64,000 nucleotides of DNA, from assembly GCF_001152565.1 (NCBI RefSeq), contig NZ_CQAZ01000009.1, positions 27,081 through 91,080 on the forward strand. Reading direction: 5' to 3'. Below, one piece after another: positions 16,980-26,024 of the stretch. The first letter of the stretch is position 1. The number at the start of each line of letters is the position of its first letter. This DNA is from Yersinia pekkanenii (GTDB lineage Bacteria; Pseudomonadota; Gammaproteobacteria; Enterobacterales; Enterobacteriaceae). The notes below the pieces were generated by a model, which had not been told where the DNA came from, searched no databases, and saw nothing but the letters and a program-made list of their open reading frames with translations. The position numbers and the translations under genes were made by a program.

Positions 16980-17435
16980 ATGGAACCTGTACAAAATGTT
17001 CCACCACAGGACATTAACAAACTGAATATAAATCAGTTATTAATGGCGATCCAAGAGGATCGTAAACGTTATATTGCCCTAGAGAAACTGCTGGTAAAGC
17101 AACGTGAACTGATGATTAAACATGACTCTGAAGCCTTGCAAATACTCAATCCACAGTTGATGGAACTGTACAATTTAATTGATAAAACCGCCAATGAGCG
17201 GCGGTTGTTGATGCAGGAATTACAGTTACCCGCCCATAAAGAAGGAATGCACCTGTTGTTATCGCGTTTACCGGCACATTACCGTGAACACGCGGGGGCT
17301 TTATGGGCTGATCTACGTTTACGAGCCGATGCCTGCCGCCAGCAAAATCACCATAATGGCATGTTGCTGAGTATGCAGATGGAACTCTTATCTTCACTGA
17401 CCGAGAACCGTTCCGATTTTCTGTATACGGGCTGA
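16980..17435 (+). CDS. flgN: FlgN, chaperone for FlgK and FlgL
   Basis: The 151-residue helical protein starts at ATG 16980, preceded by AGGAG. It has the family feature of a long coiled coil (QLLMAIQEDRKRYIALEKLL and on). FlgN binds the C-termini of FlgK and FlgL in the cytoplasm and delivers them to the export machinery. The order flgA-flgM-flgN is standard. An in-frame start 14 codons earlier would overlap flgM and has no better ribosome binding site. Confidence 0.85.
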   Translation: MEPVQNVPPQDINKLNINQLLMAIQEDRKRYIALEKLLVKQRELMIKHDSEALQILNPQLMELYNLIDKTANERRLLMQELQLPAHKEGMHLLLSRLPAHYREHAGALWADLRLRADACRQQNHHNGMLLSMQMELLSSLTENRSDFLYTG

Positions 17436-17449
17436 GACGTTGCAAGAAG

Positions 17450-17477
17450 CTGCGACCCGGTGGAATAAAAGTCGCAG
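17450..17477. terminator. Inverted repeat between convergent flgN and fliJ
   Basis: CTGCGAC and GTCGCAG pair as a 7-bp stem over a 14-base loop. It lies in the 181-base gap between the convergent flgN and fliJ. There is no strong T run on either side, so its function as a terminator is uncertain. Confidence 0.3.
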
Positions 17478-17616
17478 AAATTACCAGCGCGACGTAGGGA
17501 ATAACGACAGCGTTGAGCGGATAAAATAAATCTCGGATGACATCGTTAATATGGTCGTTATAGGCAGGATAATAGCTGGCATCCGCGCTATGGTTCCTGG
17601 CGATGTGCAGATAACT

Positions 17617-18060
17617 TTATCCCGCCTTACTGCGTTGCCAACATTGCGCAGCCAGACTATCAGTGACCTTTTGCTCACATCGCCCTTGCTCCAACTGCCA
17701 TAGCTGTTGCTGCTGCGCTAACACCACGGCGACAGTTTTTTCCCGGCAGGCTTGTTGCTGCAACTCAATTTGCAACTTGCCCGCTTCAATACCCGCCAGC
17801 ACCTGCTCCTGTTTTTGCCAGTCAATAACACGTTGGATATGGCGTTTATAGCTGGCGCTGTTTGTTATCAACACCGCACCCGCGGCGGCTGTTAATGAAA
17901 AATGAGTTAATGAGGTCAAGGCGCTAATATTATTTTGATAACGCTGACACAACTGCTTTTGCTGTGCCAGGCGACTGGTGGCTTGATTAAGCGCCTGTTG
18001 CCGCAACTGTTGTAATTGTTGTAATTGTTGCAGGGTGTGGATCATTAACTTGTCACTCAT
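17617..18060 (-). CDS. fliJ: FliJ, export ATPase-associated coiled-coil protein
   Basis: The 147-residue protein is almost entirely helical and Gln-rich, with heptad-like LQQLQQLQQLRQQAL at its start, as in FliJ. FliJ forms the stalk in the FliI hexamer and links it to FlhA. Its ATG overlaps the fliI stop by 8 bp. Assignment rests on position at the end of fliEFGHIJ, size and coiled-coil character, because FliJ sequences diverge strongly. Confidence 0.85.
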   Translation of the reverse strand: MSDKLMIHTLQQLQQLQQLRQQALNQATSRLAQQKQLCQRYQNNISALTSLTHFSLTAAAGAVLITNSASYKRHIQRVIDWQKQEQVLAGIEAGKLQIELQQQACREKTVAVVLAQQQQLWQLEQGRCEQKVTDSLAAQCWQRSKAG

Positions 18061-19390
18061 TATTGGCCTCAGATTGCGGGTACAGTGCGTTCAAATGTGC
18101 CAGAGTTGCCGGCAAGCGCGACGGCTGATCCACCTCCTGACGCAGAAAATCAATAATTGCCGGGTAATACTGCACCGCCCGATCGGCCATAGGATCGGCT
18201 CCTGCCACATAACCGCCCAGCGGGATCAACGGTTTGATCTCCATGTAATCGGCATAACATTGTTTCAGTAAACGGGCGGATTGAATCTGTTCACGCGGCG
18301 AGATCTGGCTCATACAGCGGCTAATCGACTGGCTAATATCAATGGCCGGATAGTGACCGGCCTCCGCCAGTTTGCGCGATAACACAATATGGCCATCTAA
18401 TACCGCTCTGGCGCAATCAACGATCGGATCTTGCTGATCATCACCTTCCGCCAACACAGTATAAATGGCGGTCATAGTGCCGCTGCCCTGGCTGTTTCCG
18501 GCACTCTCTGCCAGCCGGGGAATAATGCTGAAAACCGAAGGCGGATAACCTTTGGTTGCCGGTGGCTCACCCAGTGACAGCGCGATTTCTCGCTGTGCCA
18601 TCGCATAGCGGGTGAGTGAATCCACCAGCAGCAATACGTCGTTGCCTTTATCGCGATAATAAGTCGCCACGGAATGACATAGCTCGGTGGCTTTAATACG
18701 CATCAGCGGAGATTCATCTGCCGGAGCCGCTATCACTACCGATTTTGCCATGCCACTGGCCTGCAATGAGTTATCGATAAACTCTTTGACTTCCCGACCA
18801 CGTTCACCGATAAGCCCAACCACCACCACATCTGCCTGAGTGTAGCGGGTCATCATGCCAAGCAGCATACTTTTACCCACACCACTGCCCGCCATCAATC
18901 CTACCCGCTGACCTTTGCCAATGGTGAGCAAGCCGTTGATGGCTTTGACCCCAACATCCAATGGCGTACTGACCGGCTGGCGCTGCAAAGGAGGCAGTTG
19001 CGGCAATTGCTGTGGCAGCGGGGTATCACCACTCAATATCCCCTGACCATCAATTGGCTCGCCCAGACCATTAACCACCCGCCCAAGCCAACTGTCACCA
19101 ATCATCAATTCACCGTCCAGTTCACTCGGGAATACCCGAGCACCGCCTATCAGGCCATCAAGCTGCTTAAACGGCATCAGGTAAGTGACTTCCCTGTCAA
19201 ATCCCACTACCTGTGCCTCGATAAAGCTCTCTTCCGCATTTTCTATGCGGCAACGCTGACCGATGGCCAAACGGCAACCGACACTTTCCAACAAAATGCC
19301 ATTGACCCGCACTAATCGGCCAGCAACTCGGGCCAGATTAATGTTATCGATTGATTTCAGTGCGTGATCAAGTACCGCTAACTCACCCAT
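18053..19390 (-). CDS. fliI: FliI, flagellar export ATPase
   Basis: The 445-residue product is an F1-beta-like ATPase. The Walker A AGSGVGKS is at residues 167-174, GERGREVKEF is close after it, Walker B (VLLLVDS) is near 253, and ATKGYPPSVFSIIPRLAE is near 280. It forms the cytoplasmic ring that powers or primes export by the flagellar type III system with FliH and FliJ. Length is normal. Both its ends overlap neighbours by 8 bp (fliH and fliJ), so the unit is tightly coupled. Confidence 0.96.
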   Translation of the reverse strand: MGELAVLDHALKSIDNINLARVAGRLVRVNGILLESVGCRLAIGQRCRIENAEESFIEAQVVGFDREVTYLMPFKQLDGLIGGARVFPSELDGELMIGDSWLGRVVNGLGEPIDGQGILSGDTPLPQQLPQLPPLQRQPVSTPLDVGVKAINGLLTIGKGQRVGLMAGSGVGKSMLLGMMTRYTQADVVVVGLIGERGREVKEFIDNSLQASGMAKSVVIAAPADESPLMRIKATELCHSVATYYRDKGNDVLLLVDSLTRYAMAQREIALSLGEPPATKGYPPSVFSIIPRLAESAGNSQGSGTMTAIYTVLAEGDDQQDPIVDCARAVLDGHIVLSRKLAEAGHYPAIDISQSISRCMSQISPREQIQSARLLKQCYADYMEIKPLIPLGGYVAGADPMADRAVQYYPAIIDFLRQEVDQPSRLPATLAHLNALYPQSEANNE

Positions 19391-20153
19391 GATGTTGATC
19401 CGATTGATGATCGTGGTCTGGCTGATGATCGTGTTCCGGCTGATCGTCTTGGTTCGGCAGTAAACTGCTTTTCAGTGCATCAACACATTGATCCAAACGA
19501 TGTTGGCACCCGACATCGATTTCCGTGGTATCCGTCACCACCCGGCACTCCCCACTGACCATGTCAGCATCGCCAACCAGGCCCCACTGTTTGACCTTTT
19601 CTGGCGCGACATCATTGATACGGCCCAGTTCTATAGGGTTAAGATACACTTTGAGTTGCGTCGGCAGTGACGGTTGCGCCGCCAGAGCTTCCTCGACCAA
19701 TGCCAGCAACTGCGCAGGTTGCAACGCCAGTTCACAGCGAATGACCTGACGGGTCACTTTTTCCACTAATTGCAATAACTCATCACGACGGCGGTTTTCA
19801 TAACTGCGTAAATAGTCATGCATTTTTGCGACATAACCGCTAAACGGCTCGATAGCGTCATTAAAGCGGCAACTTTCTGATTGACGCCCCTCGACCCGCC
19901 CTTTTTTCACCCCGTCGTCATATCCCAGACCGACACCTTGCTGATATCCTTCCTCTTTACCCTCGGACAACCCTTTATTAAAACCCTGACGGACCCCTTC
20001 CTGAAAACCGTCCATCAGTTGTTTCTGGTATTCTGCCGGATCCATTGCCAATGCCTCGGCAGACTGCAGGTGCTGGCGGGTTTGACGCAGCGGGGGGAAT
20101 TGATGAACCCGCAGTTTCAGACTGCCGCAGGTTGGGCTATTTTTTGTCAACAT
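19383..20153 (-). CDS. fliH: FliH, regulator of the export ATPase, with long GxxxG repeat and His/Asp tail
   Basis: The 256-residue protein has the FliH layout: variable N-terminus, a glycine-repeat helix, then the domain resembling the F-ATPase delta subunit. Glycines fall at every fourth residue from 49 to 89 (eleven in register), a GxxxG ladder described for FliH dimers. The last 21 residues are an unusual His/Asp/Gln tail encoded by imperfect 18-bp tandem repeats (about 19,390-19,450). FliH holds FliI and docks it to the C ring. It overlaps fliI by 8 bp and lies 4 bp after fliG. Confidence 0.9.
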   Translation of the reverse strand: MLTKNSPTCGSLKLRVHQFPPLRQTRQHLQSAEALAMDPAEYQKQLMDGFQEGVRQGFNKGLSEGKEEGYQQGVGLGYDDGVKKGRVEGRQSESCRFNDAIEPFSGYVAKMHDYLRSYENRRRDELLQLVEKVTRQVIRCELALQPAQLLALVEEALAAQPSLPTQLKVYLNPIELGRINDVAPEKVKQWGLVGDADMVSGECRVVTDTTEIDVGCQHRLDQCVDALKSSLLPNQDDQPEHDHQPDHDHQSDQHHG

Positions 20154-20157
20154 GGCT

Positions 20158-21210
20158 TTACTCCATTGTCTGTTCAGCGAACAATTGCACTTGGATCTCT
20201 CCCGCCTCGGCTAGCCTACGTACCTGAGCCATAATCTCTTTACGCACATGCTCGACCCGGCTAACCGGCACCGCGCCCATCCGATTCGTCGCATTTTGCA
20301 ACTGCTGTATCTGGCGTTTCGGCAACACGTCATAGATAGCCTGGCGCAGTACCGGTTCAGTCCCTTTCAGGGCCACCGCCCAGTCGCTCATTGGAATGTC
20401 ATCCATCAGGCGTTGCAAGGTGACCTCACTTTGGCGGCTGAGGATAAAGAATTCATACATCTCATCCTTCAGATCATTGAGCACTTCTTCATCACGCTCC
20501 CCCAGTTGCTCCAGCAACTGCTGCTGATTACCGGGGATACGGTTAACGATATTCGCCGCTTGCTTGATGCCCAATACCTTGGAGCCGTGCTCTGACAATA
20601 CCGCCACGCCGCGCTCGATCAGACGATCCAGTTCATCAACCACATCGCGGTTGACATCATCAAGCTTGGCAATCCGATACAGCACATCGTCCTGACGACC
20701 TCTTTCCAGATAAGCCAGCACTTCAGCGGCAACATCCGGCGGTAAAAAGGCCAAAAATACCGCCTGTAATTGCAAATGCTCCTGCTCGATCAGCGCCGCC
20801 AACTGTGGTGTTCCCACCCACTGCAAGCGGGTCATACGATGACGAATTTCGTCGCCATAGATGCCATTAATCACATTCTTGGCAATATCGCTGCCCAAGG
20901 CTTTATTCAAAATACCTTGCAGATAGCTGCGGGATGCCCCGTTGATCCCGCTTTGCTCACGGTAATCGACAAAGAAGTCATCCAATGCCTGCCGTGCATG
21001 ATTCAACTTGACACCATGCAGGCGAGACATGGTTTGGCTGATGCACACCACTTCCTCGCGCGTCAGTTTTTGCATCACCATCGCCGCAGCTTCCTCACCC
21101 ACACTCAGTAGCAAAATCCCTGCCTGCTCTAAACGGCTGCGTACCGGAACTGCCGTAGCGCCGTCACTGACAACTGCGTCATCATTCTGATTGAGGTTTG
21201 ATTCGTTCAT
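20158..21210 (-). CDS. fliG: FliG, flagellar motor switch protein (rotor)
   Basis: From ATG 21210 the protein is 350 residues. It has the FliG N, middle and C domains; the C-terminal LDDVNRDVVDELDRLIERG and EVTLQRLMDDIPMSDWAVALKG carry the torque-generating charged helix region. It joins the MS ring FliF to FliM and interacts with the stator. I chose the start at 21210 because 57 further upstream codons would run deep into fliF; even so the gene overlaps fliF by 29 bp. Confidence 0.95.
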   Translation of the reverse strand: MNESNLNQNDDAVVSDGATAVPVRSRLEQAGILLLSVGEEAAAMVMQKLTREEVVCISQTMSRLHGVKLNHARQALDDFFVDYREQSGINGASRSYLQGILNKALGSDIAKNVINGIYGDEIRHRMTRLQWVGTPQLAALIEQEHLQLQAVFLAFLPPDVAAEVLAYLERGRQDDVLYRIAKLDDVNRDVVDELDRLIERGVAVLSEHGSKVLGIKQAANIVNRIPGNQQQLLEQLGERDEEVLNDLKDEMYEFFILSRQSEVTLQRLMDDIPMSDWAVALKGTEPVLRQAIYDVLPKRQIQQLQNATNRMGAVPVSRVEHVRKEIMAQVRRLAEAGEIQVQLFAEQTME

Positions 21211-22807
21211 TATTATTAATCCATTGTTTAATGACTTCGGCGACACGTTCAGTTTCTGACTGAGCCAGTTGTTGCAAGTGACTAATTTTGGTCTCCAAAC
21301 CAGAGCCTTGCGGCGGCAGGTTGTCATCTTCTTTGAAGGAAGAAACCGACAACATCGGTTTGGTTGCAGTCGTGTTTTCACCTACGGTATTCACCGTATC
21401 CAGGCTGGCAACGTTTTCAGCCATCGCCGAGATAGCGTGTTTATCATCTCGACGCGAGAGCAGCGCTATCAATGGCCGCACACCGAACAGTAAGAACAAC
21501 AGCGACAGTAAGCCAATACCGGCGATTTCTGCCCAACGGAAAGTAGTTGCATCTTGCCACCACGGAGTGACCGGTTCATCCATCAAGGTTGGCACGGTAA
21601 ACGCCAGCATATGCAGTGTCAGGGAGTCACCACGTTTAACGTCGATACCGGCGGCATCTTCAATTAAGCGCTTCAATTCATTGGTCTGTTCTGGTGTCCA
21701 TGTTTCCAGTACTGGCGCGGATTTATTCAAGATAACCGCAACGGTCATCTTCTCCAGCTTAAAGCCCGGATGACGAACATGGCGGATATCACGGTCATAG
21801 GCATATTTTCGTTGTGCCTGACTGCGACTGACAGTTGCAGGTGCGTTAGCAGTTTTCGGCTGCGCAGAGGGCTGATTGCTTAAGGAACCGGGGATCCCCA
21901 TAGCAATGTCATCGCTGCTATTTTCCTGCTGAATATTTTCATCACTGATACGAGGCTCTGCACCATAGCGCTCCAGCGTTTCTTCAATGCGACTAAGATC
22001 AAGTTGAGTCGCGACACTGATACGGTAATTGTTAATACCGACCACGGAGCTAAGCAGATTGGCAATACTTCTCTCGGTAGAACTTTGCAAATAATGAGCT
22101 AACTCAGCCCCACTTTTCACACTTGGCATTCCTTTACCGTTAGCTTGATAAGCTTCTGATAACAGCTCACCTTGTTGATTAACCACCCGCACATTTGCGG
22201 CCTTCAGACCCGGAATGCTGCCGGCAACCAGTTGGACGATGGCACCTACCTGTTCTGTTTTCAGCGTCTGGTCATATTTCAGACGTAACACCACAGATGC
22301 ACTGCTCTCCGCACGATTACTGATGGCAAAAGAACTGGCTTCACTCATCCCTAAATGTACCCGGGCATAATTCACTGCGGTTAATGCCATAATGCTCTGG
22401 GCCAGCTCACCTTCCAGACTGCGTTTGTAGCGCACATTCTGAATAAACTGACTGCTCCCTAGCATGGTTTCCTGATCCATCAGCTCATAGCCAGTTGGCA
22501 ATGTGGCGGTAATACCTTTGGCTGCCAGCAAAATACGGGCTTTGCCTAATTGATTCTCCGCCACCAATATTTGGCCGTTATCCGGATTAATACGATAGGT
22601 AATGGCCTCGCCATCCAGCACCTCAACAACCTGCGCTACCGGAATATTCTCCTGTGAGCCGAACAGCGCGGTATAACCCTGTGAACTGCGCCAAAGACTG
22701 AAAATGATCGCACCGGTGACCAAAATGGCCACTACACTCATCAAGATGTTTTTTTGATTATTACCCAACCTGACGGATGGCAATTTTTGTTTAATTTTAT
22801 CTAACAC
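21182..22807 (-). CDS. fliF: FliF, MS-ring protein
   Basis: The 541-residue product has a membrane helix near residues 22-42 and another near 430-452. Between them lie ring-building domains with ILLAAKGITATLPTGYELMD and VNYARVHLGMSEASSF. The C-terminal tail (about 455-541) binds FliG. FliF forms the MS ring in the inner membrane, around which the motor and export gate assemble. Length is typical (about 550). It starts 9 bases after the fliE stop. Confidence 0.96.
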   Translation of the reverse strand: MLDKIKQKLPSVRLGNNQKNILMSVVAILVTGAIIFSLWRSSQGYTALFGSQENIPVAQVVEVLDGEAITYRINPDNGQILVAENQLGKARILLAAKGITATLPTGYELMDQETMLGSSQFIQNVRYKRSLEGELAQSIMALTAVNYARVHLGMSEASSFAISNRAESSASVVLRLKYDQTLKTEQVGAIVQLVAGSIPGLKAANVRVVNQQGELLSEAYQANGKGMPSVKSGAELAHYLQSSTERSIANLLSSVVGINNYRISVATQLDLSRIEETLERYGAEPRISDENIQQENSSDDIAMGIPGSLSNQPSAQPKTANAPATVSRSQAQRKYAYDRDIRHVRHPGFKLEKMTVAVILNKSAPVLETWTPEQTNELKRLIEDAAGIDVKRGDSLTLHMLAFTVPTLMDEPVTPWWQDATTFRWAEIAGIGLLSLLFLLFGVRPLIALLSRRDDKHAISAMAENVASLDTVNTVGENTTATKPMLSVSSFKEDDNLPPQGSGLETKISHLQQLAQSETERVAEVIKQWINNNERIKPQSE

Positions 22808-22816
22808 CGATTTACC

Positions 22817-23170
22817 CTACAGCGCAGTATTTATGACTTCATCCAGTGCAGAGGTAAGCTTATTACGCACCTGCACCATCGCAGAGAAAGCCACACTGGC
22901 TTTCTGACTTGCTAACATCGTGCCGGTTAGATCGTCACTGATGCCCATATCCATTGCGGTCTGCTTATCGCTGGCCACATGTTGTAAATTATCCACACGG
23001 TTAATCGCGCCATTGAGTACCTGAGAAAAAGAACGGGAACTCACCTCTCTTCTCTGAGCGAACATGCGGCTACCCGCAGGCTCCTGGCTTGCCATAGCCG
23101 CCATCTGCTGCATTTCCGCTATCATGGGCAATTGCATATTTGGCATAGTGATAGCCCCAACTTTATCCAT
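22817..23170 (-). CDS. fliE: FliE, MS ring-rod junction protein
   Basis: The product is 117 residues from ATG 23170, placed 6 bases after AGGA; a tandem ATG at 23173 is an alternative. The conserved C-terminal half (SFSQVLNGAINRVDNLQ, then TGTMLASQKASVAFSAMVQVRNKLTSALDEVI) identifies FliE. It connects the MS ring to FlgB. The 5' end lies 11 bp after the lafK stop. Confidence 0.92.
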   Translation of the reverse strand: MDKVGAITMPNMQLPMIAEMQQMAAMASQEPAGSRMFAQRREVSSRSFSQVLNGAINRVDNLQHVASDKQTAMDMGISDDLTGTMLASQKASVAFSAMVQVRNKLTSALDEVINTAL

Positions 23171-23181
23171 CATTCTTCCTT

Positions 23182-24234
23182 TTATGAGTAACACTCAATG
23201 TCGATACCGTCTTCACGCATATTGGCCAACCGATAGCGCAAAGCTCGTGGTGTAATGCCTAAAAATGCGGCAGTTTTGGCTTTACTTCCCTGGTGTCGTT
23301 GCAGTAAATCCACGATATATTGATACTGGGCTAAGCGCCCACGTAACTTAATATTGCTTTCAGCATGAGTAGATTGAATTCTTGAAGTAGGAAATACCGG
23401 ATTATTTTCTGCCAATTTACTTCTGACTAATTGACTTTCTGATAGCGTTATTTCTTGTGTGATAGACAGACCCAAATGTGAAATATCGATCAACCCGTTA
23501 TTGCTCATAATAATCCCGCGCTGAATAACATTTTCTAATTCACGCACATTACCCGGCCAAGGATATGTCTGTAGCTCGTACTGCGCTTGCGCGGTAATAT
23601 CTATTTTCACATCCAAAAAATTACGGTATTTTTTAAAAAAAACGCTCACCAGCGGCATAATATCTTCGGGTCTTTCGCGCAGCGGTGAGATATGAATAGG
23701 CACCACAGATAAGCGGTAATAGAGATCTTGACGAAAACGTCCTTCTGCAATCTCAACATTCAAATCTTTATTGGTTGACGCAATGATACGAATATCTAAC
23801 GGAATGCACTTATTGCTACCTAAACGTTCAACTTCTTGCTCTTGTAATACGCGCAATAACTTAACTTGCAACGCTAACGGCATGTCGCCAATTTCATCCA
23901 GCAATAATGTGCCGCCATTAGCTTGCTCAAATTTACCGGCAACACTGGCAACCGCACCGGTAAATGCGCCTTTTTCATAACCGAATAATATTGCCTCCAG
24001 CATGCTCTCGGGAATGGCGGCGCAGTTCACCGCAACATAAGGTGAATTATCTCCCATCGCTTTCTGATGGATATATTTTGCCACACATTCTTTACCGGTT
24101 CCCGTTTCTCCGGTTATTAATACCGGCACATTAAACTCAGCAACCCGGCGTGCAAGAGAAAATACACTCACACTGGAGGGTGCATTAGCAACAAAACCAT
24201 GTTCATTTTTAGATAATACATCCACAGTCATATT
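23182..24234 (-). CDS. lafK: LafK, sigma-54-dependent activator of the Flag-2 genes
   Basis: The 350-residue protein is an AAA+ enhancer-binding protein. Walker A GETGTGKE is at 43-50, the sigma-54-contact loop GAFTGA at 90-95, Walker B GGTLLLDEIGDMP near 109-121, and PWPGNVRELENVIQRG near 228-243. A Fis-type helix-turn-helix closes it (QGSKAKTAAFLGITPRALRYRL). There is no N-terminal receiver domain, only about 20 residues ahead of the AAA+ part. LafK is the sigma-54 activator of lateral flagella. Two sigma-54 promoters in the cluster (before fliD and flgB) are its probable targets. The start at 24234 is preferred; 24228 and 24267 are possible. Confidence 0.93.
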   Translation of the reverse strand, partial: NMTVDVLSKNEHGFVANAPSSVSVFSLARRVAEFNVPVLITGETGTGKECVAKYIHQKAMGDNSPYVAVNCAAIPESMLEAILFGYEKGAFTGAVASVAGKFEQANGGTLLLDEIGDMPLALQVKLLRVLQEQEVERLGSNKCIPLDIRIIASTNKDLNVEIAEGRFRQDLYYRLSVVPIHISPLRERPEDIMPLVSVFFKKYRNFLDVKIDITAQAQYELQTYPWPGNVRELENVIQRGIIMSNNGLIDISHLGLSITQEITLSESQLVRSKLAENNPVFPTSRIQSTHAESNIKLRGRLAQYQYIVDLLQRHQGSKAKTAAFLGITPRALRYRLANMREDGIDIECYS

Positions 24235-24760
24235 CATAATAATGTATCCACTCTCCAGTAGAACCAACGAAGCACGTTCAACAGTTAATAATACGACCAG
24301 AAACGAAACCTTCTTAAATCTTAATGAGATTAAAAAAACACTCTAGTAAATTATTTAATCACCAATAATTCAACAAGGTAAACCGCTAGAGAATAACTAT
24401 AACTTTATAGTTTAAAATAAAGGAATTAAATAAAAATTAAAAATATTAATTGATTCAAATCAATGAGTTATATATTTAAAATTAATTAACCAATAAAAAA
24501 CAAATAAATTAATAAAGAATTGCCCATTGTATTTCTTTGTAATAAAAGGTTTAATTCATAACCTATAAAACTTAAGTAAAAAACCAATGCAGAATGTTAT
24601 ATCAGCGTATCACCCCATCCTTTAGTTAAATTAAACGGCATGGATTTACGACTCAAAAACCTGCAATTAAAATAACTAACAAAACTAACATCACTCCCTC
24701 GTTTATCGCGATTACGCGCGAAACCAAGGACATTAGCCGGACTGGAATTTTGGATAAACT
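24235..24760. other. Divergent intergenic region between lafK and fliM
   Basis: About 525 AT-rich bases lie between the two divergent halves of the export/motor genes. It must contain the promoters for lafK and fliM-flhA. I searched both strands by eye for a GG-N10-GC sigma-54 element and found none, so this region probably uses another sigma factor. No open frame of interest is seen. Confidence 0.45.
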
Positions 24761-25636
24761 ATGCAGCCAAATAAAGCTAAAGTAAGGGTTCATAGCAGTG
24801 ACTCGCTAGCGGACACCATGACGCTTGATATTAATAAACTGGGGCGTCCTTATCATAAAATACCCAAAATTGTGGGTGATTACTTTGCTGTAATTGAGAA
24901 TCAGATCAGCCTGTACTTTTTAAAAAAATATCGGGTTAATATCACATTAAAAGACATTAAATTTAAAGCAGATTGCCACTACAAGAACGCACAAATACTC
25001 AGCAGCCAAATAGGTAACATCGCCTTTGATATCGATCGTACTCTGCTACTGAATATCCTTAATGACTACTATGGCTTAACCAAAGAAAATAATATTACAC
25101 CGTCTTTGGATAACACGCCAATAACCCAAACCGAAGAAAGATTAAAAAATAAACTAAGCATTGAAATAGCCATTCTGATCATGAATCAACCGGTGTTTGG
25201 TGAGCCACTGGTGATTAAAAGTAATAATTCTACGTCTATTGTTAAGTGGTCCTATCGTATGGATTTCCTATTAAAGGATTATGAGAACGGTGGTTTTACT
25301 CTACTGATTGACACTCCCCATGTCGACAGACTGCTCAATACATTAAATACCGAACAGCAAGGGGAAAAGAAAACTCAGGCTCTTTCAATAATACAATTTG
25401 ATCGACTAGTGAGTCAGTTACCTATTCGGCTTACCAGCCAGTTAAGTTGCAGTAACCTGACTTTTGCGGAACTGATGGAGTTAAAAGAGGGCGATATTAT
25501 TCCCACATTTCTACCAGAACGTTTTCCGGTAGTTATTGGTAAAGAAGCTTTATTTAGTGCGGTAGTGACTGAAAGTCGCGGCAAGCTATTTTTATCTGAA
25601 TTTAATGACAAAACTAATGAGATAAATCATGACTGA
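24761..25636 (+). CDS. fliM: FliM, motor switch protein lacking the CheY-binding N-terminus
   Basis: The 291-residue protein matches FliM from its GRPYHKIPKIVGDYFAVIE segment (about 28-46) through the CheC-like middle to a SpoA-type C-terminus (LTFAELMELKEGDIIPTFLP near 235-254). The usual N-terminal LSQxEIDALL motif that binds phosphorylated CheY is not present; the protein begins MQPNKAKVRVHSSDSLADTM. It is also shorter than the usual 330 residues. It belongs to the C ring with FliG and FliN and overlaps fliN by 8 bp. It heads the plus-strand operon to flhA. Confidence 0.85.
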   Translation: MQPNKAKVRVHSSDSLADTMTLDINKLGRPYHKIPKIVGDYFAVIENQISLYFLKKYRVNITLKDIKFKADCHYKNAQILSSQIGNIAFDIDRTLLLNILNDYYGLTKENNITPSLDNTPITQTEERLKNKLSIEIAILIMNQPVFGEPLVIKSNNSTSIVKWSYRMDFLLKDYENGGFTLLIDTPHVDRLLNTLNTEQQGEKKTQALSIIQFDRLVSQLPIRLTSQLSCSNLTFAELMELKEGDIIPTFLPERFPVVIGKEALFSAVVTESRGKLFLSEFNDKTNEINHD

Positions 25637-26024
25637 TACATCAATTGAACTTGGCAATGATATGGACTTTAACTTCGCAACAGCAGAGAACGGGTCAAGC
25701 ATGTCCCAACCGTGTCCAGCCGAAACCGTTGAAACACCCGCAGTGGATAATCGCTGGTATGAACAGCAACGTAAAATGTCACTGTTCAGCCGCATTCCGG
25801 TCACCCTCACGCTGGAGGTCGCCTCGGTGGATATCCCACTCTCCGAGTTAATAGCCGTGAATAATGACTCGGTGATTGAGTTAGATAAACAGGCTGGCGA
25901 GCCACTGGATATCAAGGTCAATGGCATTATGTTCGGTCAGGCTGAAGTGGTCGTGGTCAATGAGAAATATGGCCTGCGTATTATTAGCTTCAACAGCCAA
26001 GGCTTGGGTGAACTCACGTTATGA
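25629..26024 (+). CDS. fliN: FliN, C-ring switch protein
   Basis: The 131-residue product has an acidic, variable N-terminus and a C-terminal SpoA domain: SRIPVTLTLEVASVDIPLSELIAVNNDSVIELDK, then GEPLDIKVNGIMFGQAEVVVVNEKYGLRI. This is the FliN signature. It forms the lower C ring and docks FliH-FliI. Length is normal (about 137). It overlaps fliM by 8 bp and fliP by 4 bp (ATGA). Confidence 0.94.
   Translation: MTDTSIELGNDMDFNFATAENGSSMSQPCPAETVETPAVDNRWYEQQRKMSLFSRIPVTLTLEVASVDIPLSELIAVNNDSVIELDKQAGEPLDIKVNGIMFGQAEVVVVNEKYGLRIISFNSQGLGELTL

Noticed and set aside
21211..21381. Longer N-terminus for FliG
   Set aside because: These codons overlap fliF deeply and encode no FliG-like sequence; the ATG at 21210 gives normal length.
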